Positions 16,264 to 25,642 of a stretch of DNA of 64,000 bases are shown here, piece by piece (the stretch's first letter is position 1; each line of letters opens with the position of its first letter). Position numbers and translations under genes: made by a program. The stretch comes from Liquorilactobacillus uvarum DSM 19971 (GTDB lineage Bacteria > Bacillota > Bacilli > Lactobacillales > Lactobacillaceae). The stretch lies in the NCBI RefSeq assembly GCF_001434935.1, contig NZ_AZEG01000005.1, forward strand, positions 1 to 64,000, in the 5' to 3' direction. Below the pieces are notes generated by a model, which saw only the letters and a program-made list of their open reading frames with translations, searched no databases and was not told the origin of the DNA.

Positions 16264-17949
16264 TCAGCTCTTTTGTTTTTTCTTAAATAATTTTTGCCTA
16301 AAAGGAAAAGCAAAAACACAAACTAGTCCTATTAGAGAAATATATTTTGCAACTACCAACACAGTTGATGGTTTATATTGAATAGTAACAGTATTTGTGT
16401 TGCTCTTCGAATAGACGACAATTGTCCCACGTTTGGATTCTTTGTAAGAAACTTTTTTGCCGTTTATTGTTACATTATAAGAACCATAATTCATAATCGG
16501 TAAATCAATTTTTTCTCCAGAGCCCTTAGTTTGCACCTTAAACTGTTCTTTATTCGGAGAGATTTTAGGGACCAGAATTTTCTTTGCTCCATCGATGTAG
16601 CCTACATGCGCAGTAAGATCACGATTATGGCTAACACTGATTTTCTTCCAATAATCAGTCGAGCCCACTCCCAAATTGTATCCTAAAATATTGTAAAAAG
16701 TTTGGGAATTAACCTTAAAACCCATAAAAGGCATGTTTTTACTGGTTGAAGGTCTATAATTCACTTCTGTTTGGGAAGCAGTGTTGATAAAAAAATTAAA
16801 AGCATTACTGATGAAAAATATTGTTGTCAGACTTGCAACACAGATATAAGCCTTCTTTGTTAAAACCTTGGAAGAAGTCAAATAGTCTATAATATTAGTT
16901 CCTAATAGAGCCAGGAACAAATTAACTATTGTTTGCAAGCGTGTAGGAAACTGTAAATTTCTTACAGGTGTGTCTTGTAATAAACGCCATGGAAATACGG
17001 AAGTTACCATTAAGAAAAAAGTAATCCCGATAATAGCAATACATTTAGTTTCATTATCCAGTTTTTTCCACAATACACATGCAAGTACAACGAAAAAGAT
17101 AGGCAAAATACCGATCATATCGTTGTTTAATGATGTCGTAACGTAATTTCCAAAAGGTAATGCACTTTTTTGCAGATCTACAACCATCGTTAGATTTAAC
17201 TTGTTATTGAACATCGTTTGGATAAAACCTGCCCAATAAAAAGCAGTAATAACAACCGTGCTTAAAACAGCAAATAGCAAATATTTAAAATTTTTAATCC
17301 AATTTGAAGTATAGAAGACTCCTAGCGCCAAAATAACGCCTACTACAACCGAATACATCGCCGCACTGAGCAAATGACTATACACCACGCCGCTCATACC
17401 AAGTGCTAGAATATACCATTCGTGTTCGTCTCTAAAAAAGATGCTGTACGTACCAAAAGCTATAAGCGGAAGAAAAATCATACCTATTCCTTCACCTAAA
17501 GTGAAACCGCTAAAAAGGACATGAAAATACCACGCTGATAGAGTATACAAAAAGGAGAAAAGCACACTTTTTTTAAAGTTTCCCTTCCAGTACTTCATCC
17601 CAGTCCAATAGGCGACAGACATTGAGCAAAACAGGATTAACCACATACCCAAATAAATGGCATGTACTGGGTTCCGCAGCAACAGCATAAAAATCGCAAA
17701 TGGATAAAGAAAAATTGCAGGATAGACTAAATTCAAAGGAACCCCGACGTTATTAAAAGAATATACGGAAACATACGGAAATAAGCTGCCGTTTTTCAGA
17801 TTCATATAGATTTCATAAATCCGTTGCAAATGGAATTGCATGTCTGAACCACTATTAAGAGTGTTATGCTTCCAAAAAGGAATCATAACTATGATACAGA
17901 TTGCCATAAAAAGCGGATACACCATGACATGTTTAGTTTTATCGTTCAA
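16264..17949 (-). CDS. PTPS_related/YfhO-like polytopic membrane protein, paralogue 1
   Basis: 561 residues as read from a TTG. GSDMQFHLQRIYEIYMNLK gives the family outer-loop motif, then FTLGEGIGMIFLPLIAFG, YSHLLSAAMYS, and a C-terminal domain with MNYGSYNVTINGKKVSY and KRGTIVVYSKSNTN before the last helix. The C-terminal beta domain clearly parallels paralogue 3. The start is unclear: GGGAG lies 24 bases before the TTG, too far, and an ATT 9 bases after it would be in frame. First gene of the three-gene set, preceded by a palindrome-covered promoter. Role in glycosylating a wall polymer is inferred from family and topology. Confidence 0.6.
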   Translation of the reverse strand: MNDKTKHVMVYPLFMAICIIVMIPFWKHNTLNSGSDMQFHLQRIYEIYMNLKNGSLFPYVSVYSFNNVGVPLNLVYPAIFLYPFAIFMLLLRNPVHAIYLGMWLILFCSMSVAYWTGMKYWKGNFKKSVLFSFLYTLSAWYFHVLFSGFTLGEGIGMIFLPLIAFGTYSIFFRDEHEWYILALGMSGVVYSHLLSAAMYSVVVGVILALGVFYTSNWIKNFKYLLFAVLSTVVITAFYWAGFIQTMFNNKLNLTMVVDLQKSALPFGNYVTTSLNNDMIGILPIFFVVLACVLWKKLDNETKCIAIIGITFFLMVTSVFPWRLLQDTPVRNLQFPTRLQTIVNLFLALLGTNIIDYLTSSKVLTKKAYICVASLTTIFFISNAFNFFINTASQTEVNYRPSTSKNMPFMGFKVNSQTFYNILGYNLGVGSTDYWKKISVSHNRDLTAHVGYIDGAKKILVPKISPNKEQFKVQTKGSGEKIDLPIMNYGSYNVTINGKKVSYKESKRGTIVVYSKSNTNTVTIQYKPSTVLVVAKYISLIGLVCVFAFPFRQKLFKKKQKS

Positions 17950-17986
17950 TTTAAAAAATTTAATTTTTTATCTCTCCCATCTGAAT

Positions 17987-18012
17987 TTTATACTAATATA
18001 CATTAGTATAAA
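17987..18012. promoter_or_regulatory. Perfect 26-bp palindrome over a promoter, operator candidate
   Basis: TTTATACTAAT (17987-17997), atac, ATTAGTATAAA (18002-18012): 11-base perfect arms. On the minus strand it covers the -10 TATACT (18005-18010) of a promoter whose -35 TGTACA (18028-18033) is 17 bases upstream. This placement is that of a repressor site controlling the PTPS_related genes. The loop is short and there is no U-run, so a terminator is unlikely. Confidence 0.5.
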
Positions 18013-18085
18013 GTTGCTCCTGCCCTTTGTACACCTGTTTCTGACAATTAATATAAAAAATATTAACATACTATACATGTTCAAA

Positions 18086-18131
18086 CAAAAAAGCCCCACA
18101 ATTACAGATAGTTAAATCTGTTAACTGTGGG
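18086..18131 (-). terminator. Terminator of fruR-fruK-fruA
   Basis: Long imperfect stem (18094-18109 with 18116-18131, one bulge and one mismatch) followed on the minus strand by GCTTTTTTG. It starts about 20 bases past the fruA stop. Confidence 0.8.
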
Positions 18132-18152
18132 ACCCTATTTTTTAATATCTAG

Positions 18153-20114
18153 TTATTTACTAGCTTCTTTTTCTTTTTTCCAAAATCCTAAGATAACACC
18201 CGCGATAACTGTTCCGATAACAACAGCAATAATGTATCCGAATGGATTAGTAGCTAATGGTGTTACCCAGAAACCACCATGGGGTGCTGGAACCGAAACA
18301 TGCCAGAATTGTGTCAATCCACCTGCAATTGCAGCTCCAATCACACCAGACGTGATTACACGCAATGGATCGGCCGTTGCGAATGGTATAGCACCTTCGG
18401 TAATGAATGAGAAACCTAAAACCCAGTTTGTAATACCAGCTTTACGTTCGTCATCCGTGAACTTCTTAGGCCAAATAGCTGTTGCAAGCGCAATTGCGAA
18501 TGGAGGAACCATACCACCAGCCATAACAGCAGCCATTAAATCACCATTATTAGTTGAAGTAAACGCACCAACCGCGAAGACATAAGCAGCCTTGTTGAAA
18601 GGACCTCCCATATCGATCGACATCATACCACCTAAGATAATTCCTAATACGACAGCATTTCCAGTTCCCATATGTTTCAAGAATGTTGTAACAACCTCAT
18701 TGATAACAGAGAAAATCGGGTTAACGATAAAGAACATCAAAAGTGCCATAATCAGTAATCCAACAATTGGATAAAGCAACATAGGTTTCATACCTTCAAG
18801 TGATTTTGGTAAATGAGAGAACAATTTACGCAAAAGAACAGTAATGTAACCTGCCAAGAAACCAGCTGCGATACCGCCTAAGAAACCGGCTGAACTTTGA
18901 GCATGTGTCATCACGTTAGCCGTGTAGGCACCACCGAACGAGCCACTGTAAACAGTTGCCATGAATCCACCAACGAACCCAGGCATCAGCGCTGGACGAT
19001 CACCAATTGATTCAGCAATGAAACCAGCTAAGACAGGAATCATGAAAGCAAACGCCATACTACCAGCATTGTTCAGGAAAATAAATTCAATTGATTTAGG
19101 TCCGCCGAAGTATTGTTCAATAACAAACGACAACGCCATTAAGATACCGCCACCAACAACAAATGGTAACATATGAGAGATACCATTCATCAGATCTTTG
19201 TAAATGCGGCTTCCAATCGAACCACCCGCAGCTTCTTCTTCTGCTGAAGAATCATTTTGTGAAGCATGATAGATTGGAGCATCACCATGCATAGCTTCAG
19301 TGATAAGTTCTTCTGATTTTTTGATACCATCAACTACAGGACGGTTTACCAAAGGTTTGCCATTAAAGCGATCCATGGCAACTTTTTTATCAGCAGCAAC
19401 GATAACACCTGCTGCACGTTTGATTTCATCAGCTGTCAAAAGATGTTTAACACCCTCTGAACCATTTGTTTCAACTTTGATATCTACTCCCATTGCTTCA
19501 GCTTGTTTTATTAATGCTTCTTCAGCCATATAAGTATGCGCAATCCCAGTAGGACAAGCTGTTACAGCTACAACGTAAGGGCGGTCGCTCTTTTCCGCTG
19601 CAGGAGCTTTAGCTTTTTCAGCATCAGCTTTTTTCTTTGCAGCTTCTTTTGCTTCTTTTGCAGCTTCTGCATCTGCAAACAACTGTTGAACTTCATCTGG
19701 TGTTTGAGCTTTCTTCAACTGAGCAACCAGATCAGGATTAATCAATAAACCTGACAATGCTGCTAATGCTTGCAAATGCGTGTCATTAGCACCTTCTGGA
19801 GCAGCAATCATGAAAAATAAATGCACAGGATTACCATCTAAAGCATCGTAATCCACCCCAGCATTACTCTTAGCAAACAAAACAGTTGCCCGCTGGACAG
19901 CTTTGTTCTTAGCATGAGGCATAGCAATTCCATCACCGATACCGGTTGTTGATTGTTCCTCACGCGCAATAATGGCTTTTTTATAAAAATCTTCATCATT
20001 GATAACGCCGTTAACATAATATTTATGAACCATTTCATCAATAGCTTCTTTTTTAGTCGAAGCTTTAAGATCCATGATCATAACATCTTTTAATAACAAA
20101 TCACGAATATCCAC
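18153..20114 (-). CDS. fruA: PTS fructose-specific EIIABC
   Basis: Imports and phosphorylates fructose to fructose-1-phosphate. One chain carries, in order, EIIA (about 1-150, phospho-His in GDGIAMPHAK at 67), an Ala/Lys/Glu-rich linker, EIIB (about 178-280, phospho-Cys in VTACPTGIAHTYMA at 187) and membrane EIIC (about 305-645, GIxxGxxxG-rich helices). I start at the GTG at 20114: GGGAG lies 8 bases upstream, whereas the in-frame GTG at 20123 overlaps that site. Length 653 is normal for fused FruA. Last gene of fruRKA, 16 bases after fruK. Expected to be repressed by FruR and induced by fructose-1-phosphate. Confidence 0.95.
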   Translation of the reverse strand: MDIRDLLLKDVMIMDLKASTKKEAIDEMVHKYYVNGVINDEDFYKKAIIAREEQSTTGIGDGIAMPHAKNKAVQRATVLFAKSNAGVDYDALDGNPVHLFFMIAAPEGANDTHLQALAALSGLLINPDLVAQLKKAQTPDEVQQLFADAEAAKEAKEAAKKKADAEKAKAPAAEKSDRPYVVAVTACPTGIAHTYMAEEALIKQAEAMGVDIKVETNGSEGVKHLLTADEIKRAAGVIVAADKKVAMDRFNGKPLVNRPVVDGIKKSEELITEAMHGDAPIYHASQNDSSAEEEAAGGSIGSRIYKDLMNGISHMLPFVVGGGILMALSFVIEQYFGGPKSIEFIFLNNAGSMAFAFMIPVLAGFIAESIGDRPALMPGFVGGFMATVYSGSFGGAYTANVMTHAQSSAGFLGGIAAGFLAGYITVLLRKLFSHLPKSLEGMKPMLLYPIVGLLIMALLMFFIVNPIFSVINEVVTTFLKHMGTGNAVVLGIILGGMMSIDMGGPFNKAAYVFAVGAFTSTNNGDLMAAVMAGGMVPPFAIALATAIWPKKFTDDERKAGITNWVLGFSFITEGAIPFATADPLRVITSGVIGAAIAGGLTQFWHVSVPAPHGGFWVTPLATNPFGYIIAVVIGTVIAGVILGFWKKEKEASK

Positions 20115-20130
20115 TAAAAACACTCCCTAT

Positions 20131-21048
20131 CTATTTAGAATATTTTTCAATTTTTATTGCAGGTAAAATTTCGTCAATCTTAGCACGATCAGCTAAGTCT
20201 TCAGAAAATGCCGTTGCACTCCCGCAAGCAAGACCATAACGGAAACTCTCAACCGGATCTTTAGTAGCCGCAAAGGTCCCTACGAATCCACCGATCATTG
20301 AGTCGCCTGCTCCAACAGAATTAATTACTGTCCCCTTAGGAGCTTTGCTGTAATAAACTTCATCAGGTGTGATCAGCAACCCGCCATCACCAGCCATTGA
20401 AATAAGAACATGTTGTGCGCCTAATCCTAACAACTTTTTACCATAAGTGACAATATCATCAATTCCATTAAACTTAACTCCAAATAGTTCAGCTAATTCA
20501 TGGTGATTAGGTTTAACGACCAGCGGGTTTTCTTTAAGAGTTTTCATTAAGCTTTCACCCGTTGTATCAATAACAAATTGCGCACCCTTTGAACGAACTA
20601 ACTTAATCAAATCAAAATAAAAATCCTGCCCCAAGCTAGGAACCAAGCTTCCTGATAAAATCACAGCATCTTCACTCGTCAAGTTATCAAATTGTTTCTT
20701 AAACGCATTGATTTCCTCGGATGTTACCTGTGGTCCCTTACCGTTTATTTCAGTTTCATCCTGAGCCTTAACTTTAACGTTGATCCTTGTATCATCAGCA
20801 ATATGTGTAAAACTGGTTTTAAGTTTCTTTGCCTTAAGAGCATCTTCAACAAATTTTCCTGTGAAACCGCCTAAAAATCCTAGAGCTACATTGTCTTGTC
20901 CAAGCTCCTTTAAAATACGCGAAACATTGATTCCTTTACCACCAGGTAATTTGGCATCGTAGTCCATGCGATTAACTTCACCTAACGTGAGCTTCTCTAA
21001 CTGGACGATATAATCGATCGAAGGATTAACCGTTACCGTATAAATCAT
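20131..21048 (-). CDS. fruK: 1-phosphofructokinase
   Basis: Phosphorylates fructose-1-phosphate to fructose-1,6-bisphosphate. 305-residue PfkB-family kinase: TVNPSIDYIV near the N-terminus, LPGGKGINVSRILKELG (34-50), and INSVGAGDSMIGGF (242-255) with catalytic D249. Its ATG overlaps the fruR stop by 4 bases, and fruA follows closely, so the operon order is the standard fruR-fruK-fruA. The tight coupling with FruA separates it from tagatose-6-phosphate kinases of the same family. Confidence 0.95.
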   Translation of the reverse strand: MIYTVTVNPSIDYIVQLEKLTLGEVNRMDYDAKLPGGKGINVSRILKELGQDNVALGFLGGFTGKFVEDALKAKKLKTSFTHIADDTRINVKVKAQDETEINGKGPQVTSEEINAFKKQFDNLTSEDAVILSGSLVPSLGQDFYFDLIKLVRSKGAQFVIDTTGESLMKTLKENPLVVKPNHHELAELFGVKFNGIDDIVTYGKKLLGLGAQHVLISMAGDGGLLITPDEVYYSKAPKGTVINSVGAGDSMIGGFVGTFAATKDPVESFRYGLACGSATAFSEDLADRAKIDEILPAIKIEKYSK

Positions 21049-21800
21049 ATTGAAACCTCCTGAATTGTTGTTTGATCACTGTATTGATCGAGAACTGTTT
21101 TGGGTAATCTATTAGTAATAATAATTGCTTTTGCAAGTTCAGCCACCTTAACAAACGAAACCTGATCAATTTTGGACTCATCAGCCAAAATATAATTTTT
21201 CTCACTTTGATCAAGTGCAGTTTTTTTAACCGCGGCCTCATCTGGATCAGGGGTTGTATAGCCAAAACGTGGGTGAACTCCATTCGTACCCAAAAAGGCT
21301 TTATTGAAGCGATAATGATGCAATGAGTTAACTGTTTCAATTCCAACAATCGCTTTTGTTGTGGTCTTCAGCTCACCACCAACCAGAATCGTGCGAATAT
21401 TTCGATCCGCCAGAGCTGATGCATGTACTACTCCGTTCGTGACGACAGTTAAATGCTGACCAGAATGCAAAAATTGAATCATTGCAAGCGTCGAAGTCCC
21501 TGCATCCAGATAAACAACATCCTCATCTTGAATCTGCTCAGCTGCAAACTTAGCAATGGAACTTTTTTGCTGCACATTTCTTAAAGACTTACCAGTCATA
21601 TCAAGCTCACGTTGAAGCGAATGTTTAACTTTCGCCCCACCATGAACTCTAATCAGTAGCCCTTTTTCTTCTAACAATTGCAAATCACGTCGCACGGACG
21701 ATTCAGAACACGTTACTTTCTTACAAATATCTTGAAGCTTAACAACGCTGCTTGTTTTAAGCATAGACAAAATAACTTGTTGCCGTTCTTCTGCAAGCAC
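21045..21800 (-). CDS. fruR: DeoR-family fructose operon repressor
   Basis: 251 residues. N-terminal DeoR helix-turn-helix (LAEERQQVILSMLKT, then CSESSVRRDLQLLEEKGLL and the RVHGGAK hinge), C-terminal sugar-phosphate isomerase-like effector domain with DAGTSTLAM and GVETVNSLHHYRF-type segments. The start is GTG, 8 bases after GGAGG. Being first in fruRKA, it probably regulates itself. Effector expected to be fructose-1-phosphate. An inverted pair TGAAAG-N14-CTTTCA lies 109 bases upstream. Confidence 0.9.
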   Translation of the reverse strand: MLAEERQQVILSMLKTSSVVKLQDICKKVTCSESSVRRDLQLLEEKGLLIRVHGGAKVKHSLQRELDMTGKSLRNVQQKSSIAKFAAEQIQDEDVVYLDAGTSTLAMIQFLHSGQHLTVVTNGVVHASALADRNIRTILVGGELKTTTKAIVGIETVNSLHHYRFNKAFLGTNGVHPRFGYTTPDPDEAAVKKTALDQSEKNYILADESKIDQVSFVKVAELAKAIIITNRLPKTVLDQYSDQTTIQEVSI

Positions 21801-22026
21801 TTACATTACCTCCAAAAAATATATTACCACCTAATAAACTAAAAAGCAATCATAAAAACGCAAAAAAATTCATTTTTAGCCATATAATTAAGTATATTTG
21901 ACTGTTTTTGAAAGGTTACAGATAAAAACTTTCACATTTTCTTTAATAAACGCCTATTACCGCCATAATTTAACATAAAAAACATTCCAAATACTGCAAA
22001 TTCTTAATTAAAATTTGCAGATAAAA
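21801..22026. other. fruR upstream region with candidate FruR half-sites
   Basis: No gene. TGAAAG (21909-21914) and CTTTCA (21929-21934) form an inverted pair; TGAAAG-like half-sites are common DeoR-family operators. A perfect hairpin CTGCAAATT / AATTTGCAG lies at 21994-22020. I could not place a convincing sigma-A promoter for fruR. Confidence 0.3.
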
Positions 22027-22056
22027 AGATAGGTCAGTACTAATATCGACCTATCT
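22027..22056 (-). terminator. Terminator downstream of the UPF0210 gene
   Basis: Perfect 9-base arms (AGATAGGTC / GACCTATCT), 12-base loop, then TTTTTAT on the minus strand. It is about 145 bases past the UPF0210 stop and shields fruR from readthrough. Confidence 0.65.
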
Positions 22057-22199
22057 CCTTGTTATTTCCCCAAAATATTTAATTTATTTACTGTAAAAAA
22101 AGGCACTTTCAGCAATTCACTCTTGTTTGTAAGTAAACATCCGTTGTTTCCACATCTTGTATTTATTAAAACATTGCGTTACAAAAATTGTTGGAAAAA

Positions 22200-23543
22200 C
22201 TAATTTTTAAAACTATGAATAGGTGCGGGAATTAGTCCGCCGCGCTGAATCATAGCTGCAGATGAAGCATTGTTGACTGCCATTACCGGTGCACGCCCCA
22301 GCAAGCCGCCAAATTCAACTGTTTCACCAACATCCTTACCTGGAATTGGAAGAACTCTGACAGCAGTAGTTTTGTTATTGATCATTCCGATTGCCGCTTC
22401 ATCAGCAATCATCGCTGAAATTGTTTCCGCTGGTGTTTTACCTGGAATTGCAATCATATCTAACCCCACGGAGCAAACGGCTGTCATTGCTTCAAGTTTC
22501 TCAATGTTTAATGATCCGCTGGTTACACCATCAATCATTCCGGCATCTTCAGAAACTGGAATAAAAGCACCTGAGAGTCCTCCAACATGACTGCAAGCCA
22601 TAATGCCGCCCTTTTTAACTGCATCGTTCAATAATGCCAAGGCTGCCGTCGTTCCATGTGTCCCGACTTTTTCAAGGCCGATCTCTTCCAAAATCTGCGC
22701 AACGGAGTCTCCAACTGCAGGTGTTGGTGCCAAAGATAAATCAACGATTCCAAAAGGAACACCTAAACGTTCAGATGCAAGCGTACCAACCAGTTGACCC
22801 ATTCTCGTCACCTTGAATGCTGTCTGCTTAATTGTTTCAGCAACAACATCCATTGTACTTCCCTTAACTTTTTCAAGTGCGTGTTTAACAACACCAGGTC
22901 CACTGACACCGACATTGATCACCGTGTCACGTTCACCTACACCATGAAAGGCTCCAGCCATAAATGGATTATCTTCCACTGCATTACAGAAAACCACCAA
23001 TTTAGTATTAGACATAAATGAGCGCTCAGAAGACTGCTTGATTATCTTTCCCATTTCAGCAACAGCATCCATATTAATTCCGCTTCGAGTTGAACCAACA
23101 TTAACCGAAGCACAAACCAGCTCAGTTTCTGCCAAAACTTGGGGCAGTGAGCGAATCAACTTCAAATCCCCAGTTTGGTAACCCTTTTGAACTAAGGCTG
23201 AGAACCCACCAATGAAATTAACTCCCAAAACTTTGGCCGCTTTGTCTAAAGTCTGCGCATATTTGAAATAATCTTTATCATTTGAGGCCGCAGCAATAAT
23301 TGAGATCGGTGTCACTGAAATCCTCTTATTGATAATAGGAATTCCATATTCTACCTCAATTTGATGACCTACCTCTACCAAGTGTTTTGCTTTTGTCGTT
23401 ATTTTTTGATAAATACGTTCACATGCGACATCACTATCGCTATCAATACAATCCAGTAAGGATATCCCCATCGTAATCGTACGAACATCCAGATTTTCAT
23501 CGGAAATCATATGGATTGTTTCTTTGATTTTCTCTGTCTCCAT
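22200..23543 (-). CDS. UPF0210 / DUF711 family (PFL-like) protein
   Basis: 447 residues, full family length. Recognisable segments: [19 protein letters not shown] near the N-terminus, [38 protein letters not shown] and [20 protein letters not shown]. Soluble, no signal peptide. The family is widespread in Firmicutes and Archaea and nearly always follows a small UPF0237 ACT-domain protein, as here (10 bases apart); its biochemical role is not established. The fold has been described as similar to glycyl-radical enzymes, but I see no clear glycyl-radical signature. Start ATG follows GGAGG with 7-base spacing. Confidence 0.88.
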   Translation of the reverse strand: METEKIKETIHMISDENLDVRTITMGISLLDCIDSDSDVACERIYQKITTKAKHLVEVGHQIEVEYGIPIINKRISVTPISIIAAASNDKDYFKYAQTLDKAAKVLGVNFIGGFSALVQKGYQTGDLKLIRSLPQVLAETELVCASVNVGSTRSGINMDAVAEMGKIIKQSSERSFMSNTKLVVFCNAVEDNPFMAGAFHGVGERDTVINVGVSGPGVVKHALEKVKGSTMDVVAETIKQTAFKVTRMGQLVGTLASERLGVPFGIVDLSLAPTPAVGDSVAQILEEIGLEKVGTHGTTAALALLNDAVKKGGIMACSHVGGLSGAFIPVSEDAGMIDGVTSGSLNIEKLEAMTAVCSVGLDMIAIPGKTPAETISAMIADEAAIGMINNKTTAVRVLPIPGKDVGETVEFGGLLGRAPVMAVNNASSAAMIQRGGLIPAPIHSFKN

Positions 23544-23553
23544 TTATTTCCTC

Positions 23554-23823
23554 CTACAGTTGATGCATCGCATCGTAAATTTCTTCACGTCTGATTTTTA
23601 TTTCAACTCCCAGTTGCTTGCCAAGTTCATCCAACTGTTGAGATAAAACAGCAAAATCTGTTTTATTATTCTGAATTTCGACCATCATCATCATCGTGAA
23701 GTATCCATTCATGATTGTTTGCGACACATCTGAAATATTAATTTCTTTTTCCGCAAGAAAATGGCTCACTCCTGCAATGATTCCGACTTGATCTTTACCA
23801 ATTGTTGTTAAAATAGCTTTCAT
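23554..23823 (-). CDS. UPF0237 ACT-domain protein
   Basis: 89 residues consisting of one ACT domain: MKAILTTIGKDQVGIIAGVS, INISDVSQTIMNGYFTM and a C-terminal KIRREEIYDAMH helix. I start at the ATG at 23823 (GAGGTGG six bases upstream), which gives the standard family length; the frame is open to 23859 but has no ribosome site there. ACT domains bind amino acids, so it is a likely ligand-sensing partner of the UPF0210 protein encoded 10 bases downstream. The ligand is unknown. Confidence 0.88.
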   Translation of the reverse strand: MKAILTTIGKDQVGIIAGVSHFLAEKEINISDVSQTIMNGYFTMMMMVEIQNNKTDFAVLSQQLDELGKQLGVEIKIRREEIYDAMHQL

Positions 23824-24173
23824 GGGTGCCACCTCATTTTTTATTTTTAACTCCATCAAACTTATCCTACAGTATAGCCTTTTCCGAACAAAATCGCAAT
23901 CGCACTTTTGAATGTTTTACTTGGTTTAAGGCGTCAAAACCCTTTTGCTGCTTCGTTTATATACGTATGTAGTTGTAAAAAAATCGGCTGTGGAAGTCAA
24001 TCTATACACGTATATTAACTATGTATATCGAGAAAATTTAATTAGTAACCGAATTATTGCTTTTTAAAATATTATCCTAAAATACTATGCTTGAATTTAC
24101 ATCAAAATACAGATAACATGAATTACGCACTAATAATAATTTATTTCTACCTATATTGAGAAAGGAACTGATT
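23824..24173. other. Gene-free divergent region upstream of the MFS exporter
   Basis: AT-rich. It contains TATACA-N13-TGTATA (24003-24027), a possible operator for a local regulator of the exporter, though no regulator gene is adjacent. No convincing promoter or small gene seen. Confidence 0.3.
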
Positions 24174-25529
24174 ATGTCTTCAGAAATAAGCACTCATAAA
24201 AGAACTATCGTTACAACGCTTGTTCTAGTCTCAACCTTTTTCAATTTGGCTAGCCAAACAATGATGGTCACAGCCTTGCCTGTTATCCAGCATACGTTGC
24301 ATGTTTCATTAACTAGTGCCCAATGGCTTACTGCTGGTTATATGCTGATTATAGGAATAGTCACACCCTTATCATCCAATCTGTATGACAAGTACACTAA
24401 TCGCCAAGTATTTCTGACAACAACCGTTGTCTTTATAATGGGAAGTTTATTAGGAAGTTTTGCAGTCAGTTTTTGGATGCTCCTAGCAGCTCGATTACTA
24501 CAAGCATGTGCAGGCGGGATTTTGCTGTCCTTTCAAATGACAACCATGGTTACGATTTATCCCGCCGCAAAACGCGGCACTGTACTGGGAATGTCAGGCT
24601 TGGTAATCGCTTCGGGGCCTGCACTTGGACCAACAGTTGCTGGTGTTATCCTTAATTACTTCAATTGGCATTATTTATTTACTCTACTTTTACCTTTTAG
24701 TGTACTAATATTGATTATCGCATATTTTGTTTTCCCAAATTATTCACAAAAACGTGCAGTCAAAATCGACCTGCCTTCTGTCTTTCTTTCGCTCATTGGT
24801 TCAAGTTTAGCTCTAGCCAGTTTGACTGTTTTTCAGCAAAATTTATGGTATGGCATGGGAATGTTAATTGTCGGAGGTGGAATTTTAGCAATTTTTGCGC
24901 GACGACAATTCAAACTTCCTGAACCTATGCTTCGCATTGAACTGCTTAAACTCCGTTCATTTAGAATATTGACTTTCATCGGAATGCTTGCATTCATGGT
25001 CCTCATAGGTACTGAGCAAATCATACCAATTTTTGTTGAAAATGTTGAAGGATTAAGCAGCATGCATGCAGGTTTAATCTTACTTCCAGGTGCAATTGCA
25101 AATGCGCTTTTTGCAGCTTTGGCGGGACGCTATTATGACACGCACGGTCCCAAAGTCCTAATCAGCGTTGGTGTTGCCCTTATGTTGATTGCGACAATTC
25201 CGTTTATAACGATTAATACTCAAACACCCATCTGGCTCATAACTTGTGCGTATATGCTGCGTATGATTGGCAATGCACTAGTCTTTTCACCAGCGATGTC
25301 TGAGGCTTTCAAAGATGTCCCTATGCCACACATCAGTCACGCCACTGCTCTAAACAACGCCTTCAGGCAAGTTGCAGCAGCTGTATCTGTTACAGTAATG
25401 ATTGTAATTGCAGATTTCCCAGCATCTTTTATTAACGGGACTCGCCTTGCTATTTGGTTCACTGTTTTACTTTTAGGAATAACAGAATTTCTTTTTTATG
25501 TTTATCTAAAACATCCTCAGAAGAAATAG
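24174..25529 (+). CDS. MFS multidrug exporter, DHA2-like
   Basis: 451 residues starting at the ATG at 24174, 7 bases after AAAGGA. Twelve or more hydrophobic helices. TALPVIQHTLHVSLTSAQWLTAGYM at the N-terminus and RLLQACAGGILL, GLVIASGPALGPTVAGVI (motif C of drug:H+ antiporters) place it with the EmrB/QacA-type exporters. Its substrate cannot be predicted. It stands alone between divergent UPF0237 and a convergent terminator, with no adjacent TetR or MarR gene. Confidence 0.85.
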   Translation: MSSEISTHKRTIVTTLVLVSTFFNLASQTMMVTALPVIQHTLHVSLTSAQWLTAGYMLIIGIVTPLSSNLYDKYTNRQVFLTTTVVFIMGSLLGSFAVSFWMLLAARLLQACAGGILLSFQMTTMVTIYPAAKRGTVLGMSGLVIASGPALGPTVAGVILNYFNWHYLFTLLLPFSVLILIIAYFVFPNYSQKRAVKIDLPSVFLSLIGSSLALASLTVFQQNLWYGMGMLIVGGGILAIFARRQFKLPEPMLRIELLKLRSFRILTFIGMLAFMVLIGTEQIIPIFVENVEGLSSMHAGLILLPGAIANALFAALAGRYYDTHGPKVLISVGVALMLIATIPFITINTQTPIWLITCAYMLRMIGNALVFSPAMSEAFKDVPMPHISHATALNNAFRQVAAAVSVTVMIVIADFPASFINGTRLAIWFTVLLLGITEFLFYVYLKHPQKK

Positions 25530-25571
25530 AAATACCTCTATATTTTCTTTGAAAATTTTTCGATGATACTC

Positions 25572-25613
25572 AAAGATCCTGCCATGGCATAAATAAGTCA
25601 CAGCAGGATCTTT
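25572..25613. terminator. Bidirectional terminator, MFS gene / M20 amidohydrolase
   Basis: Perfect 11-base arms AAAGATCCTGC (25572-25582) and its complement (25603-25613), loop 20. Convergent genes flank it. T-tracts are short, so efficiency may be moderate. Confidence 0.7.
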
Positions 25614-25642
25614 ATTCTATTTCAATAATTGTATTTTTCACA

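Noticed and set aside
12548-17949. Pterin synthesis function for the PTPS_related proteins
   Set aside because: The name is historical; these are polytopic membrane proteins without the PTPS zinc site.
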